Below are positions 51,595 through 63,945 of a stretch of DNA of 64,000 bases, piece after piece. Position 1 is the stretch's first letter; each line of letters begins with the position of its first letter. Under the pieces are notes generated by a model. That model ran no database searches. It was not told where the DNA came from and saw only the letters and a list, made by a program, of their open reading frames with translations. The translations under genes were made by a program, and so were the position numbers. Source of the stretch: Pseudomonas linyingensis (lineage in GTDB: Bacteria; Pseudomonadota; Gammaproteobacteria; Pseudomonadales; Pseudomonadaceae); NCBI RefSeq assembly GCF_900109175.1, contig NZ_FNZE01000002.1, forward strand, positions 248,001-312,000, read 5' to 3'.

Positions 51595-53223
51595 ATGACC
51601 AGCCTGCAGGCCGATGAGGCATTTGTTGAGCACTACCAGTTGACGCACGACCCGTTCACCCCGCGGGTGCCGGGCTTCAAGTTTTTCCCCGCGCAGCGCA
51701 AGCCAGTGCTGGCCCAGTTGCATCAGTTGGCGCGCTACAGCGCGCTGATGCAGGTGGTCAGCGGTCCGTTGGGGAGCGGCAAGACCCTGCTGCGTCAGGC
51801 TCTGGTTGCCAGCAGCAACAAGCAGAGTGTGGTCAGCGTGCCGCTGTCAGCCCGTCAAGCGGGCAACAGCGCTGCGCTGTTGCGTGGTTTCAGTCAGGGG
51901 CTCGGTGGCAGCAGTCAGGATGTCGATGGGCTGCTCGGTCAGGTTGCCCGCCTGAATCAGGCCGGCCAGGAAGTCTACCTGCTGGTGGATGACGCCGAGA
52001 AACTGCAGGACGAGGCGCTGGAAACCCTGGCCGCGTTGGCCGCGGGAGATAGTGATGGACGTGCTCATGTCTTCCTGTTTGCCGAGCCCGAGCTGCTGGA
52101 GCGTCTGGAGGCGCTGGGCAAGGCCGAGCGCTGCCATGTGCAGGAGCTGCAGCCTTACACGCTCGAGGAAACGCGCGCCTATCTTGCCCAGCGCCTCGAG
52201 GGTGCCGGGCAGGGACTGGAGTTGTTCGAGGATCGCCAGCTGGAGGAGATTCAGGTCGAGTCGGGCGGCTGGCCGGGAGCGATCAACCGGGTCGCGCGCG
52301 AGGTGCTGAACGAGGCGATGCTCGCCGAGGATCAACCGGCGGTTTCCACCGGGGCTGGGATGAACCTGCCGAAGAAGCACCTGCTGGCACTGGGGGTGGT
52401 GGCTGCTGGGGTGGCGCTGGCGCTGCTGATGAATGGTCGGGAGCCCGAAGTGGCGCCGGCCGTCACCGACAATCTGGCGCTCGGGCAACCGGGTGCGGCG
52501 GCACAGAATGAGGTGGCTGTCGCATCGACGGCGTCGGCCAGCGCTGGTCCGGCCATCCAGTTCGAAGGCGACAAGCCGTTACCCTTGCCGCTGGTCGGGC
52601 AGGGCCAGCCGGTGCCGCGCGAGCCGCTGGCGCGCGCGGCGGGCGGCGCCGGCGTCGAGGAACTGGATGCCTCCCATGCCGCCATGCCGGTACCAGTGGG
52701 GGTGGCGGATAGCGCCAATGCTCCGGCCGGTGGCGTGGCGGCAGGGGTGGCGCCGGTGATGCCGGCGGAGCCGCCGAGTGCGACGCCCGTCGCGCAGCCC
52801 AAGCCGGCTCCGACACCGGTGCCGGTTGCGGAGGTCAATCCGGCGCCTGCAGCGCCGCTGGCCGTGGCACCGACCGCCAAGCCGGTACCCGCTCCTGCGC
52901 CGACCCCCAGCGCGCCGACCGGCAGTACCGGCAGCAGTAGCTGGTACCTGTCGCAGCCGGTCGGCCAGTACACCCTGCAACTGTTCGGCACCAGTTCGGA
53001 GGGGGCGGCCCAGGCCGCGGTGCGCGAGGGTGGTGGCGACTATCGCTACTTCCGCAAGCTGCACCAGAGCAAGCCGCTGTACGTGGTCACCTACGGGAGC
53101 TTCTCTACACCGGCGGCGGCCAAGTCAGCGGTGGCCGGCTTGCCGGCACGCCTGCAGGCCAGCAAGCCGTGGCCGCGTACCTTCGCCAGCATCCAGCAGG
53201 AAATCCGCCAGGCCGGTCGCTAG
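51595..53223 (+). CDS. damX: DamX-like AAA ATPase/SPOR-domain protein
   Basis: 542-residue inner-membrane protein. A cytoplasmic ExeA/AAA-type ATPase part comes first (about 1-250, Walker A GPLGSGKT 57-64, Walker B LLVDDAEKL). One membrane helix follows (about 262-280), then a long Ala/Pro-rich periplasmic linker (about 285-450) and a C-terminal SPOR domain (about 455-535). DamX localises to the division septum. The ATG at 51595 has GAGG six bases upstream; an earlier TTG start in frame falls in the hairpin region. A strong terminator ends the pil-aro-damX string. Confidence 0.9.
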   Translation: MTSLQADEAFVEHYQLTHDPFTPRVPGFKFFPAQRKPVLAQLHQLARYSALMQVVSGPLGSGKTLLRQALVASSNKQSVVSVPLSARQAGNSAALLRGFSQGLGGSSQDVDGLLGQVARLNQAGQEVYLLVDDAEKLQDEALETLAALAAGDSDGRAHVFLFAEPELLERLEALGKAERCHVQELQPYTLEETRAYLAQRLEGAGQGLELFEDRQLEEIQVESGGWPGAINRVAREVLNEAMLAEDQPAVSTGAGMNLPKKHLLALGVVAAGVALALLMNGREPEVAPAVTDNLALGQPGAAAQNEVAVASTASASAGPAIQFEGDKPLPLPLVGQGQPVPREPLARAAGGAGVEELDASHAAMPVPVGVADSANAPAGGVAAGVAPVMPAEPPSATPVAQPKPAPTPVPVAEVNPAPAAPLAVAPTAKPVPAPAPTPSAPTGSTGSSSWYLSQPVGQYTLQLFGTSSEGAAQAAVREGGGDYRYFRKLHQSKPLYVVTYGSFSTPAAAKSAVAGLPARLQASKPWPRTFASIQQEIRQAGR

Positions 53224-53242
53224 TCTGTTCCGACCAAGGTAA

Positions 53243-53285
53243 AAAACCGGTGATCCGCCTAGGCGGCTCACCGGTTTTCTTTTAT
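53243..53285 (+). terminator. Strong intrinsic terminator after damX
   Basis: A 17-bp stem with one mismatch runs from 53243-53259 to 53262-53278 (AAAACCGGTGA...TCACCGGTTTT), with a 2-base tip and a following TCTTTT tract. It separates pilM-damX from gltBD. Confidence 0.9.
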
Positions 53286-53347
53286 AAATGCGACATGAAA
53301 TTTTCGCTTTGGCGCCATTTGTTCTTTTTCGGACATGGCCTGCGCGC

Positions 53348-53353
53348 TACAAT
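53348..53353 (+). promoter_or_regulatory. Candidate -10 element of gltB
   Basis: TACAAT at 53348-53353 (5 of 6) lies in an A/T-rich patch about 100 bases before the gltB ATG. The only -35 at proper spacing (TTTTTC) is weak, so an activator may help. Confidence 0.35.
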
Positions 53354-53456
53354 GGCGCATCCGTGATCGCACCCCGCGCCGCAAATGTGGTAGCAAAGGG
53401 GGATAAATTGCGACAAATCGCCCGAATCAAGTAAAAGTTAGCCGGTGAGAGTGCCT

Positions 53457-56400
53457 ATGAAAGCAGGTCTGTACCATCCTGAGCAGTTCAAGGATAACTG
53501 CGGCTTCGGTCTGATTGCCCACATGCATGGGCAGCCCAGTCACCACCTGCTGCAGACGGCCATTGAAGCCCTGACATGCATGACCCATCGCGGCGGCATC
53601 AATGCCGACGGCAAGACCGGCGATGGTTGTGGTTTGCTGCTGCAGAAGCCTGATCGTTTCCTGCGCGTGCTGGCCGCCGAGCAGTTCGGCGTACACCTGC
53701 CCGAGCAGTACGCGGTCGGCATGCTGTTCCTCAGTCAGGACGAAGCCAAGGCCGCCCGCGCGCGCGAGGCCGTCAATGCGCAACTGGCCGCCCAGGGCCT
53801 CAGCCTGGTCGGCTGGCGCCACGTGCCGGTCGATACCTCGGTACTCGGTCGTCTGGCCCTGGAGTGCCTGCCGCGCATCGAGCAGGTGTTCGTCAGCGGC
53901 GAAGATCTCGACGACCAGCAGATGGCGATCAAGCTGTTCTACGCCCGCCGCCATGCCGAGGTGGCATTGAAGGATGATGCCGACTTCTACGTCTGCAGCC
54001 TGTCGGCCAAGGACATCATCTACAAGGGCCTGATGATGCCGGCCGATCTGGCCAGCTTCTTCCCCGATCTGGGCGACGATCGTCTGGAAACCGCGATCTG
54101 CGTGTTCCACCAGCGCTTCTCCACCAACACCCTGCCGCGCTGGCCGCTGGCTCAGCCGTTCCGCTTCCTGGCGCACAACGGCGAGATCAACACCATCACC
54201 GGCAACCGCAACTGGGCGGTGGCGCGGCGCAACAAGTTCGCCAACGAGCTGCTGCCCGACCTGGAAAGCATCGCGCCGCTGGTCAACCGCACCGGCTCCG
54301 ACTCCTCGAGCATGGACAACATGCTCGAGCTGCTGGTCACCGGCGGCATGGACCTGTTCCGCGGCCTGCGCATGATCATTCCGCCGGCCTGGCAGAACGT
54401 CGAGACCATGGACGTCGAGCTGCGCAGCTTCTACGAATACAACTCCATGCACATGGAGCCGTGGGATGGTCCGGCCGGCGTGGTGCTGACCGACGGTCGC
54501 CATGCGGTCTGCCTGCTCGACCGCAACGGCCTGCGCCCGGCGCGCTGGGTCACCACCAAGAACGGCTACATCACCCTGGCTTCGGAAGTCGGCGTGTGGA
54601 ACTACGCGCCGGAGGACGTGATCGCCAAGGGCCGCGTCGGCCCGGGGCAGATCCTCGCCGTGGACACCGAAACCGGCCAGGTGCTGCACACCGCCGACAT
54701 CGACAACCGCCTGAAGTCGCGGCATCCCTACCGCCAGTGGCTGCGCCAGAATGCCCTGCGCATCCAGGCCAGCATGGAAGAGGATCAGGGTGCGGCGGCC
54801 TACGACGCCGGGCAGCTCAAGCAGTACATGAAGATGTTCCAGGTCACCTTCGAGGAACGTGACCAGGTGCTGCGTCCGCTCGCCGAGCAAGGCCAGGAAG
54901 CGGTCGGCTCGATGGGCGACGACACTCCGATGGCGGTGCTGTCGCGTCGCGTGCGCTCCACCTACGACTACTTCCGCCAGCAGTTCGCCCAGGTGACCAA
55001 CCCGCCGATCGACCCGCTGCGCGAGTCCATCGTGATGTCCCTGGAAACCTGCCTGGGCGCCGAGCGCAACGTCTTCGAAGAGACCGCCGATCACGGCAAC
55101 CGCGCGATCCTCAACACTCCGGTGATCTCCCCGGCCAAGTGGCAGACGCTGATGACCCTGGATCGCCCGGGCTTCGAGCGGCAGATCATCGACCTCAACT
55201 ACGACGAGTCGCTCGGTCTCGAGGCCGCGGTGCGCGCCATCGCCGACCAGGCCGAGGCTGCCGTGCGCGCCGGCAAGGTGATGCTGGTGCTCAGCGACCG
55301 CCACATCGCCCCCGGCAAGCTGCCGGCGCACGCCTCGCTGGCGGTCGGTGCCGTGCACCACCGCCTGACCGAGAAGGGCCTGCGCTGCGACTGCAACATC
55401 CTGGTGGAAACCGCCACCGCCCGCGACCCGCACCACTTCGCCGTACTGATCGGCTTCGGTGCCACCGCGGTCTATCCGTTCCTCGCCTATGAGGTGCTCG
55501 CCGACCTGATCCGCAGTGGCGAGGTGCTCGGCGACCTGCACGAGTCGTTCAAGCACTACCGCAAGGGCATCTCCAAGGGCCTGCTGAAGATCCTCTCGAA
55601 GATGGGCATCTCCACCGTGGCCTCCTACCGCGGCGCCCAGCTGTTCGAAGCCATCGGCCTGGCCGACGAGGTGGTCGAGCTGAGCTTCCGCGGCGTCGCC
55701 AGCCGCATTCAGGGCGCGCGCTTCGTCGACATCGAGGCCGAGCAGAAACTGCTGGCGCTCGAGGCGTGGAACAACCGCAAGGCCATCCAGCAGGGCGGTC
55801 TGCTCAAGTTCGTCCATGGTGGCGAATACCATGCCTACAACCCGGACGTGGTGCGTCTGCTCCAGGAAGCCGTGCAGCAGGGCGACTATGCCCGCTTCCG
55901 CGACTACACCGCGCTGGTCGACAGCCGCCCGGTATCGATGCTCCGCGACCTGCTCAAGGTCAAGACCGCCGCGCAGCCGCTGGCGCTGGATCAGGTCGAG
56001 CCGCTCAACGCGATCTTCAAGCGCTTCGATGCCGCCGGCATTTCCCTCGGCGCGCTGTCGCCGGAAGCCCACGAGGCGCTGGCCGAGGCGATGAACCGGC
56101 TGGGCGGGCGCTCCAACTCCGGCGAGGGCGGCGAAGACCCGGCCCGCTACGGCACCATCAAGAGCTCGAAGATCAAGCAGGTGGCCACCGGCCGCTTCGG
56201 CGTCACCCCGGAATACCTGGTCAACGCCGAAGTGCTGCAGATCAAGGTCGCCCAGGGCGCCAAGCCCGGCGAGGGCGGCCAGCTGCCCGGCGGCAAGGTC
56301 AATCCGCTGATCGCCCGCCTGCGCTACGCGGTGCCCGGCGTGACCCTGATTTCGCCGCCGCCGCACCACGACATCTACTCGATCGAGGATCTGGCCCAGC

Positions 56401-57902
56401 TGATCTTCGACCTCAAGCAGGTCAACCCGCTGGCGCTGGTGTCGGTCAAGCTGGTCGCCGAGCCGGGCGTCGGCACCATCGCCGCCGGCGTGGCCAAGGC
56501 CTACGCCGACCTGATCACCATCTCCGGCTACGACGGCGGCACCGGCGCCTCGCCGCTGACCTCGATCAAGTACGCCGGCTCGCCGTGGGAACTGGGCCTC
56601 GCCGAGGCGCACCAGACCCTGCGTGGCAACGACCTGCGCGGCAAGGTCCGCGTGCAGACCGACGGCGGCCTGAAAACCGGCCTCGACGTGATCAAGGCCG
56701 CCATCCTCGGCGCCGAGAGCTTCGGCTTCGGCACCGCGCCGATGATCGCCCTGGGCTGCAAGTACCTGCGCATCTGCCACCTGAACAACTGCGCCACCGG
56801 CGTGGCCACCCAGAACGACCAGCTGCGCAAGGACCACTTCATCGGTACCGTCGAGATGGTGATGAACTTCTTCACCTTCATCGCCGAGGAAACCCGCGAG
56901 TGGCTGGCCAAGCTGGGCGTACGCAGCCTGGCCGAGCTGATCGGGCGCACCGACCTGCTCGAAGTGCTGCCGGGCGAGACCGCCAAGCAGGGCAACCTGG
57001 ATCTGACCCCGCTGCTCGGCAGCGCGCACATCCCGGCCAACAAGCCGCAGTTCTGCGAGGTGGAGAAGAACCCGCCGTTCGATCAGGGCCTGCTGGCCGA
57101 GAAGATGGTCGAGCTGGCCCTGCCGGCGATCAAGGCCAAGAGCGGCGGCGAGTTCGCCCTCGACATCTGCAACTGCGACCGCTCCATCGGTGCGCGCATC
57201 TCCGGCGAGATCGCCCGCGTGCACGGCAACCAGGGCATGGTCGAGGCGCCGCTGAGCTTCCGCTTCACCGGCACCGCAGGGCAGAGCTTCGGCGTATGGA
57301 ACGCCGGCGGCCTGAACCTGTATCTGGAAGGCGACGCCAACGACTACGTCGGCAAGGGCATGACCGGTGGCAAGATCGTCATCACGCCGTCCCAGGGCAG
57401 CGCGCTGAAGAGCCAGGAGTCGGCGATCATCGGCAACACCTGCCTGTACGGCGCCACCGGCGGCAAGCTGTTCGCCGCCGGTACCGCGGGCGAGCGTTTC
57501 GCCGTGCGCAACTCCGGCGCCCACACCGTGGTGGAAGGCACCGGCGACCACTGCTGCGAGTACATGACCGGCGGTTTCGTCTGCGTGCTGGGCAAGACCG
57601 GCTACAACTTCGGCTCGGGCATGACCGGCGGTTTCGCCTACGTGCTCGACGAGGACAACAGCTTCGTCGACCGGGTCAACCACGAGCTGGTGGACATCCA
57701 GCGCATCAGCAGCGAAGCGATGGAGGCCTACCGCAGCCACCTCAAGCGCGTGCTGGTCGAGTATGTCGAGGAAACCGGCAGTGCCTGGGGTCAGCAGATT
57801 GTGGAGAATCTCGACGACTACGCGCGCCGCTTCTGGCTGGTCAAGCCGAAGGCCGCCAGTCTGAAGACGCTGCTGTCCAGCACCCGGGCCAACCCGCAGT
57901 AA
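53457..57902 (+). CDS. gltB: Glutamate synthase [NADPH] large subunit
   Basis: 1481-residue alpha subunit of GOGAT. The N-terminal glutamine amidotransferase uses Cys15 (in FKDNCGFG) after a short propeptide. The central domain, FMN-binding synthase barrel (about 830-1230) and 3Fe-4S cluster Cys1101, Cys1107, Cys1112 follow. The C-terminal GXGXG beta-helix (about 1245-1440) completes the enzyme. I use the ATG at 53457, not the GTG 4 codons earlier. It lies 114 bases before gltD, with which it forms the ammonia-assimilating enzyme. Confidence 0.97.
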   Translation: MKAGLYHPEQFKDNCGFGLIAHMHGQPSHHLLQTAIEALTCMTHRGGINADGKTGDGCGLLLQKPDRFLRVLAAEQFGVHLPEQYAVGMLFLSQDEAKAARAREAVNAQLAAQGLSLVGWRHVPVDTSVLGRLALECLPRIEQVFVSGEDLDDQQMAIKLFYARRHAEVALKDDADFYVCSLSAKDIIYKGLMMPADLASFFPDLGDDRLETAICVFHQRFSTNTLPRWPLAQPFRFLAHNGEINTITGNRNWAVARRNKFANELLPDLESIAPLVNRTGSDSSSMDNMLELLVTGGMDLFRGLRMIIPPAWQNVETMDVELRSFYEYNSMHMEPWDGPAGVVLTDGRHAVCLLDRNGLRPARWVTTKNGYITLASEVGVWNYAPEDVIAKGRVGPGQILAVDTETGQVLHTADIDNRLKSRHPYRQWLRQNALRIQASMEEDQGAAAYDAGQLKQYMKMFQVTFEERDQVLRPLAEQGQEAVGSMGDDTPMAVLSRRVRSTYDYFRQQFAQVTNPPIDPLRESIVMSLETCLGAERNVFEETADHGNRAILNTPVISPAKWQTLMTLDRPGFERQIIDLNYDESLGLEAAVRAIADQAEAAVRAGKVMLVLSDRHIAPGKLPAHASLAVGAVHHRLTEKGLRCDCNILVETATARDPHHFAVLIGFGATAVYPFLAYEVLADLIRSGEVLGDLHESFKHYRKGISKGLLKILSKMGISTVASYRGAQLFEAIGLADEVVELSFRGVASRIQGARFVDIEAEQKLLALEAWNNRKAIQQGGLLKFVHGGEYHAYNPDVVRLLQEAVQQGDYARFRDYTALVDSRPVSMLRDLLKVKTAAQPLALDQVEPLNAIFKRFDAAGISLGALSPEAHEALAEAMNRLGGRSNSGEGGEDPARYGTIKSSKIKQVATGRFGVTPEYLVNAEVLQIKVAQGAKPGEGGQLPGGKVNPLIARLRYAVPGVTLISPPPHHDIYSIEDLAQLIFDLKQVNPLALVSVKLVAEPGVGTIAAGVAKAYADLITISGYDGGTGASPLTSIKYAGSPWELGLAEAHQTLRGNDLRGKVRVQTDGGLKTGLDVIKAAILGAESFGFGTAPMIALGCKYLRICHLNNCATGVATQNDQLRKDHFIGTVEMVMNFFTFIAEETREWLAKLGVRSLAELIGRTDLLEVLPGETAKQGNLDLTPLLGSAHIPANKPQFCEVEKNPPFDQGLLAEKMVELALPAIKAKSGGEFALDICNCDRSIGARISGEIARVHGNQGMVEAPLSFRFTGTAGQSFGVWNAGGLNLYLEGDANDYVGKGMTGGKIVITPSQGSALKSQESAIIGNTCLYGATGGKLFAAGTAGERFAVRNSGAHTVVEGTGDHCCEYMTGGFVCVLGKTGYNFGSGMTGGFAYVLDEDNSFVDRVNHELVDIQRISSEAMEAYRSHLKRVLVEYVEETGSAWGQQIVENLDDYARRFWLVKPKAASLKTLLSSTRANPQ

Positions 57903-57965
57903 GGCCGCTTCGAGCCGCCAGTCTCGCCCGCCAGGGGCGGCGAGGCTGGCCGGTTCCCCAGATGA

Positions 57966-59435
<1,470 letters not shown>

Positions 59436-59491
59436 TCCCGTCGGCTGTGCCGGGCTTCCCCGCGCAGCTGACCTTGGTCAAGCAAGCCACG

Positions 59492-59518
59492 AAAGGCACG
59501 GCACCCGCCGTGCCTTTT
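59492..59518 (+). terminator. Intrinsic terminator between gltD and hemE
   Basis: AAAGGCACGGC (59492-59502) pairs perfectly with GCCGTGCCTTT (59507-59517) around a 4-base loop, with a short T-run. Confidence 0.8.
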
Positions 59519-59566
59519 GCTGTGTGCTTTGCGACAATGCCCCCTGAATTTTCGCCGGAAGCCGTT

Positions 59567-60631
59567 ATGACCGCCTTGAAGAACGACCGTTTCCTTCGCG
59601 CCCTGCTCAAGCAGCCTGTCGATGTCACCCCGGTGTGGATGATGCGCCAGGCCGGACGCTACCTCCCCGAGTACCGTGCCAGCCGCGCCAAGGCCGGCGA
59701 TTTCATGAGCCTGTGCATGAATCCCGAGCTGGCCTGCGAGGTCACCCTGCAGCCGCTGGACCGCTACCCGCTGGATGCCGCCATCCTGTTCTCCGACATC
59801 CTGACCATTCCGGATGCCATGGGCCTGGGCCTGTACTTCGAGACCGGCGAAGGGCCGCGCTTCAAGAAGGTCATCAGCACCCCGGCCGACATCGCCGCGC
59901 TGCCGATCCCCGATCCGGAGAAGGATCTCGGCTACGTGATGGACGCGGTGCGCACCATCCGCCGCGAACTCAACGGCCGCGTGCCGCTGATCGGCTTCTC
60001 CGGCAGCCCCTGGACCCTGGCCACCTACATGGTCGAGGGCGGCTCCTCCAAGGACTTCCGCAAGTCCAAGGCGATGCTCTACGACAACCCGCAGGCCATG
60101 CACGACCTGCTCGACAAGCTGGCCCAGTCGGTCACCAGCTACCTGAATGCGCAGATTCTCGCTGGCGCCCAGGCGGTGCAGATCTTCGACTCCTGGGGCG
60201 GCAGCCTGTCGGATGCGGCCTACCGCGAGTTCTCGCTGTTCTACATGGAGCGCATCGTCGCCGGCCTGATCCGCCAGCACGAAGGCCGCGAAGTGCCGGT
60301 GATCCTGTTCACCAAGGGTGGCGGTCTGTGGCTGGAGTCGATGGCCGAGGCCGGCGCCACCGCGCTGGGCCTGGACTGGACCTGCGACATCCGCAACGCC
60401 CGCGCCCGCGTCGGCGACAAGGTGGCCCTGCAGGGCAACATGGACCCGACCGTGCTGTACGCCAACCCGACGGCGATCCGCGCCGAGGTGGCGCGCATCC
60501 TCGAGCGCTACGGCCACGGCTCGGGCCACGTGTTCAACCTCGGCCACGGCATCACCCCGGAAGTCGATCCGGCGCATGCCGGCGTGTTCATCGAGGCGGT
60601 GCACGAGCTGTCGGCGCAGTACCACGGCTGA
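59567..60631 (+). CDS. hemE: Uroporphyrinogen decarboxylase
   Basis: 354-residue enzyme decarboxylating uroporphyrinogen III to coproporphyrinogen III in haem synthesis. The N-terminal signature [16 protein letters not shown] and the [13 protein letters not shown] segment are intact. Start at the ATG 59567; upstream in-frame codons cross the gltD terminator. It ends at a strong bidirectional terminator. Confidence 0.97.
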   Translation: MTALKNDRFLRALLKQPVDVTPVWMMRQAGRYLPEYRASRAKAGDFMSLCMNPELACEVTLQPLDRYPLDAAILFSDILTIPDAMGLGLYFETGEGPRFKKVISTPADIAALPIPDPEKDLGYVMDAVRTIRRELNGRVPLIGFSGSPWTLATYMVEGGSSKDFRKSKAMLYDNPQAMHDLLDKLAQSVTSYLNAQILAGAQAVQIFDSWGGSLSDAAYREFSLFYMERIVAGLIRQHEGREVPVILFTKGGGLWLESMAEAGATALGLDWTCDIRNARARVGDKVALQGNMDPTVLYANPTAIRAEVARILERYGHGSGHVFNLGHGITPEVDPAHAGVFIEAVHELSAQYHG

Positions 60632-60648
60632 TCCGCGCCCGGATGCAG

Positions 60649-60681
60649 GCAAAGGCCCGATCCCTGTGATCGGGCCTTTGC
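60649..60681. terminator. Bidirectional terminator between hemE and the MFS gene
   Basis: A perfect 14-bp stem, GCAAAGGCCCGATC (60649-60662) with GATCGGGCCTTTGC (60668-60681), and a 5-base loop lies between convergent stops. Confidence 0.85.
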
Positions 60682-60691
60682 ATTTCAGGGC

Positions 60692-61951
60692 TCAGACTTG
60701 CGGCTGCTTGGGCGGCAGGCGCGACAGGTGCAGGGCCACCGTCAGGGCGACGGCGAGCAGGGCAGCGATGAACAGGCCAACGCCGGTCCAGCCGCCGTGT
60801 TGCCAGAAGAAACCGCCAAGGGTGCCGGCCACGCTGGAGCCCAGGTAGTAGCTGAACAGGTACAGCGACGAGGCCTGACCTCGGGCCTGCAGGGCGCGAC
60901 GGCCGACCCAGCTGCTGGCCAGCGAGTGGGCGGCGAAGAAGCCGAAGGCGAACAACAGCATGCCGAGCAGGATCAGCAGCAGCGAGGCAAACAGGGTCAG
61001 CAGCAGCCCGGCCAGCATCAGCAGGATCGACGGCCAGAACACCCGGTGGCGGCCGAGGCGGTCGGCCAGCAGGCCGGCCTGGGTCGAGCTGTAGGTGCCC
61101 GACAGGTAGACCACCGAGAGCAGGCCGACCAGGGTCAGGCTCAGATGGTAGGGCGCCTCGAGCAGGCGGTAGCCGATGTAGTTGAACAGGGTGACGAAAC
61201 CGCCCATCAGCAGGAAGGCCTCGAGAAACAGCCAGGGCAGGCCGCGGTCGGTCAGGTGCAGGCGCAGGCCGCTGGCGAGGTTGGCGAAGCTCAGCGGCGT
61301 GGGGCGAAAGTGTCGCGAATCCGGCAGCAGGCGCCAGAACAGCAGCGCGGCGAGCAGCGCCAGGCCGCCGAGGGTGGCCACGGCGGCCTGCCAGGAGACG
61401 AAGTCCACCAGCACGCCGCTGACCAGTCGCCCGCTCATGCCGCCCAGGGCGTTGCCGGAGATGTACAGGCCCATGGCCAGGCCGAGGTGCTGGGGATGGA
61501 TCTCCTCGCTGAGATAGGACATCGCCACCGCCACCAGACCGCTGAGCGACAGGCCGACCAGCGCGCGCATCGCCAGCAGGGCATGCCAGTTGGGCATCAG
61601 CGGGCTGAGCAGGGTGCACAGCGCGGCGGCACACAGCGCGGCGACCATCACCGGCTTGCGGCCGATGGCATCGGACAGCGGGCCGGTGACCAGCAGGCCG
61701 ACGGCCAGGGTGATGGTCGACACCGACAGCACCAGGCTACTCTGCGCCGCACTCAGGGCAAAGGCCGCAGACAGCACCGGCAGCATCGGTTGCACGCAGT
61801 AGAGCAGGGCGAAGGTGGCGAAGCCACCGGCGAACAGCGCCCAGTTGGTGCGCCGGAAGCGGGCGCTGCCCTTCTCTATGTGGCTCGCGGTTTCCGTGGC
61901 TGTGGCCGCGGCGTTTGCTGGCTGCGCAGGGCTGGCGACAAGGCTGTTCAT
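60692..61951 (-). CDS. MFS transporter, YnfM-like
   Basis: 419-residue permease with a polar N-terminal tail (about 1-45) and 12 hydrophobic helices. The GPLSDAIGRKPVM loop is the MFS signature between helices 2 and 3; the YnfM-type resemblance is by overall sequence. The ATG at 61951 has GAGGA 5 bases upstream, while earlier ATGs in frame lack a site. It is divergent from a LysR-type regulator that probably controls it. Substrate unknown. Confidence 0.9.
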   Translation of the reverse strand: MNSLVASPAQPANAAATATETASHIEKGSARFRRTNWALFAGGFATFALLYCVQPMLPVLSAAFALSAAQSSLVLSVSTITLAVGLLVTGPLSDAIGRKPVMVAALCAAALCTLLSPLMPNWHALLAMRALVGLSLSGLVAVAMSYLSEEIHPQHLGLAMGLYISGNALGGMSGRLVSGVLVDFVSWQAAVATLGGLALLAALLFWRLLPDSRHFRPTPLSFANLASGLRLHLTDRGLPWLFLEAFLLMGGFVTLFNYIGYRLLEAPYHLSLTLVGLLSVVYLSGTYSSTQAGLLADRLGRHRVFWPSILLMLAGLLLTLFASLLLILLGMLLFAFGFFAAHSLASSWVGRRALQARGQASSLYLFSYYLGSSVAGTLGGFFWQHGGWTGVGLFIAALLAVALTVALHLSRLPPKQPQV

Positions 61952-62097
61952 CGGTTCCTCGACAGGGGCGGCCTGGGCTCGGGGCGACGAACGATCACCG
62001 TCGCAGGGTGCGGGCGGGGTGGCGGCGGGTATTGCGCCGGGGCCGCAGGGTATGCCGGCAAGCATAGGTGAGGCGGTATTCTTAGTTCCAATATATT

Positions 62098-62126
62098 ATT
62101 CGACTCATATGATATGCGTTACGAAT
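62098..62126. promoter_or_regulatory. AT-rich divergent region with inverted repeat ATTCG-N19-CGAAT
   Basis: About 60 bases before the LysR gene are A/T-rich and hold ATTCG (62098-62102) and CGAAT (62122-62126) flanking a CATATGATATG core. This is a plausible LysR-type operator between the regulator and the MFS gene. Confidence 0.35.
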
Positions 62127-62140
62127 CGATAGGGCTGCCC

Positions 62141-63079
62141 ATGGAACTCCGCCACCTGCGCTATTTCATCGCCGTCGCCGAGGAGCTGCACTTCGGTCGC
62201 GCGGCCCTGCAGCTGGGCATCTCCCAGCCGCCGCTGAGCCAGCAGATCCAGGCGCTGGAGGACGAGCTGGGCGTGCGCCTGTTCGAGCGCACCAACCGGC
62301 GCGTGGCGCTGAGCGAGGTCGGCCGGCTGTTCCTGCCCGAGGCGCGCCAGGTGCTGGCGCAGCTGGACAAGGCGGTCGCCGTGGCGCGCCGCGCACAGCG
62401 CGGCGAGGTCGGCGAGCTGAAGGTCGGCTTCACCTCGTCGGCGCCGTTCACCTCGACCATTCCACGGGCGATCCAGGCCTTCCGCCTGGCCTGCCCGGCG
62501 GTACATCTGGACCTCTGCGAGTTGAGCAGCCGCGGCGTGGCCGAGGCGGTCGCCGAAGGGCGGCTGCAGGTCGGCATGCTGCGCCCGCTGGAGGCCATGC
62601 CCGCCGGGCTGGAGGCGCTGGAGCTGTTCGCCGAAGAGTTGGTGGCGGTGCTGCCGGCCGGCCATCCGCTGGCCGGCCGCGAGGCGGGGATAGAGCTGAG
62701 CGACCTTGCCGGAGAGGCCTTCGTGTTCTTCCCGCGCAGTTTCGGCACCGGGCTCTATGACCAGCTGCTCGACCTGGCACGCGCCGCCGGGTTCACTCCG
62801 CGCATCGTCCAGGAGGCCAGCGAGGCGATGACCCTGATCGGCCTGGTCGCCACCGGCCTCGGCGTCACCGTGCTGCCGGCCTCGTTCAGCCGCATGCGCA
62901 TCGACGGCGTGGTCTGCCGCACCCTGCGCGATGCCGGCGCCAGCACCGCGGTGTGGCTGGTGCGCCGCCGCGACGAGGCCTCGCCGCTGGTGCAGCGCTT
63001 CGCCGCGCTGCTCGAGGGCGAGGCGCGGCAGGCGCAGGCGCTGCGGGCAATGGCGGTCGATGCGCACAGCCGGAGCTGA
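62141..63079 (+). CDS. LysR-family transcriptional regulator
   Basis: 312-residue regulator. The winged HTH (about 1-60) starts MELRHLRYFIAVAEELHFGR, and the periplasmic-binding-protein-like effector domain spans about 90-295. The ATG at 62141 with AGGG upstream is preferred to an in-frame ATG at 62114 that lies in the AT-rich operator region. It is divergent from the YnfM-like MFS gene and 67 bases upstream of the ParA-like gene. Confidence 0.93.
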   Translation: MELRHLRYFIAVAEELHFGRAALQLGISQPPLSQQIQALEDELGVRLFERTNRRVALSEVGRLFLPEARQVLAQLDKAVAVARRAQRGEVGELKVGFTSSAPFTSTIPRAIQAFRLACPAVHLDLCELSSRGVAEAVAEGRLQVGMLRPLEAMPAGLEALELFAEELVAVLPAGHPLAGREAGIELSDLAGEAFVFFPRSFGTGLYDQLLDLARAAGFTPRIVQEASEAMTLIGLVATGLGVTVLPASFSRMRIDGVVCRTLRDAGASTAVWLVRRRDEASPLVQRFAALLEGEARQAQALRAMAVDAHSRS

Positions 63080-63146
63080 ATGGGGTTAAATGCAGGACAC
63101 AGCAAAGCATCCGCGCACAGCGGAGCGTACCAAGGGAGACAGTGGC

Positions 63147-63917
63147 ATGCGGCGTGTGGTGTTCAATCAGAAGGGCGGGGTCGGCAAGTCGAGCATCGCC
63201 TGCAACCTGGCGGCGGTGAGTGCGGCGCAGGGCTATCGCACCCTGCTGGTCGATCTCGACAGTCAGGCCAACTCCACCCATTACCTCACCGGCCTGAGCG
63301 GCGACGCGATCCCGCTGGGCATCGCCGACTTCTTCAAGCAGGTGCTGGCCGGCAGCGCCGGCAAGAAGCCGAAGGTCAGCGTGCAGCACACCCCCTTCGC
63401 CAATCTCGACTTGGTCACCGCCAGTGCCGAGCTGGCCGACCTGCAGCCCAAGCTGGAGGCCAAGCACAAGATCAATAAGCTGCGCAAACTGCTCGACGAG
63501 CTGGACGAGGATTACGACCGGATCTACCTGGACACCCCGCCGGCGCTGAATTTCTATACGGTTTCCGCGCTGATCGGGGCCGATCGGGTGTTGATTCCCT
63601 TCGACTGCGACAGCTTCTCGCGCCAGGCGCTGTACGGTCTGCTCGCCGAGATTGACGAGCTGCGCGAGGACCACAACGAGGATCTCGAGATCGAGGGCAT
63701 CGTGGTCAACCAGTTCCAGCCGCGGGCCTCGCTGCCGCAGCAGCTGCTCGACGAGCTGCTTGCCGAGCAGCTGCCGGTGTTGCCGGTGTACCTGGGCGCT
63801 TCGGTGAAGATGCGCGAGTCGCACCAGGCCTGCACGCCGCTGATCTTCCTCGATCCGCGGCACAAGCTGACCCAGCAGTTCGTCGAACTGCACGCGCATC
63901 TGGAAGGCGCCGACTGA
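63147..63917 (+). CDS. ParA/MinD-like ATPase (orphan)
   Basis: 256-residue deviant-Walker ATPase. KGGVGKSS is at 9-16, with DLDSQAN (Walker A') and IYLDTPPALNFYT (Walker B). It is not the chromosome-partitioning ParA: no parB or oriC genes are nearby. An orphan ParA gene at this place is conserved in Pseudomonas. GGGAG lies upstream of the ATG at 63147; an earlier in-frame ATG has no site. The cargo is unknown. Confidence 0.88.
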   Translation: MRRVVFNQKGGVGKSSIACNLAAVSAAQGYRTLLVDLDSQANSTHYLTGLSGDAIPLGIADFFKQVLAGSAGKKPKVSVQHTPFANLDLVTASAELADLQPKLEAKHKINKLRKLLDELDEDYDRIYLDTPPALNFYTVSALIGADRVLIPFDCDSFSRQALYGLLAEIDELREDHNEDLEIEGIVVNQFQPRASLPQQLLDELLAEQLPVLPVYLGASVKMRESHQACTPLIFLDPRHKLTQQFVELHAHLEGAD

Positions 63918-63945
63918 GCGTCCTCCTGCTCTCGGCGGGGGAGGC

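Noticed and set aside
63147-63917. Chromosome-partitioning parA near the origin
   Set aside because: No parB, gidB, dnaA or DnaA boxes nearby; this is the orphan ParA conserved in the hemE region.
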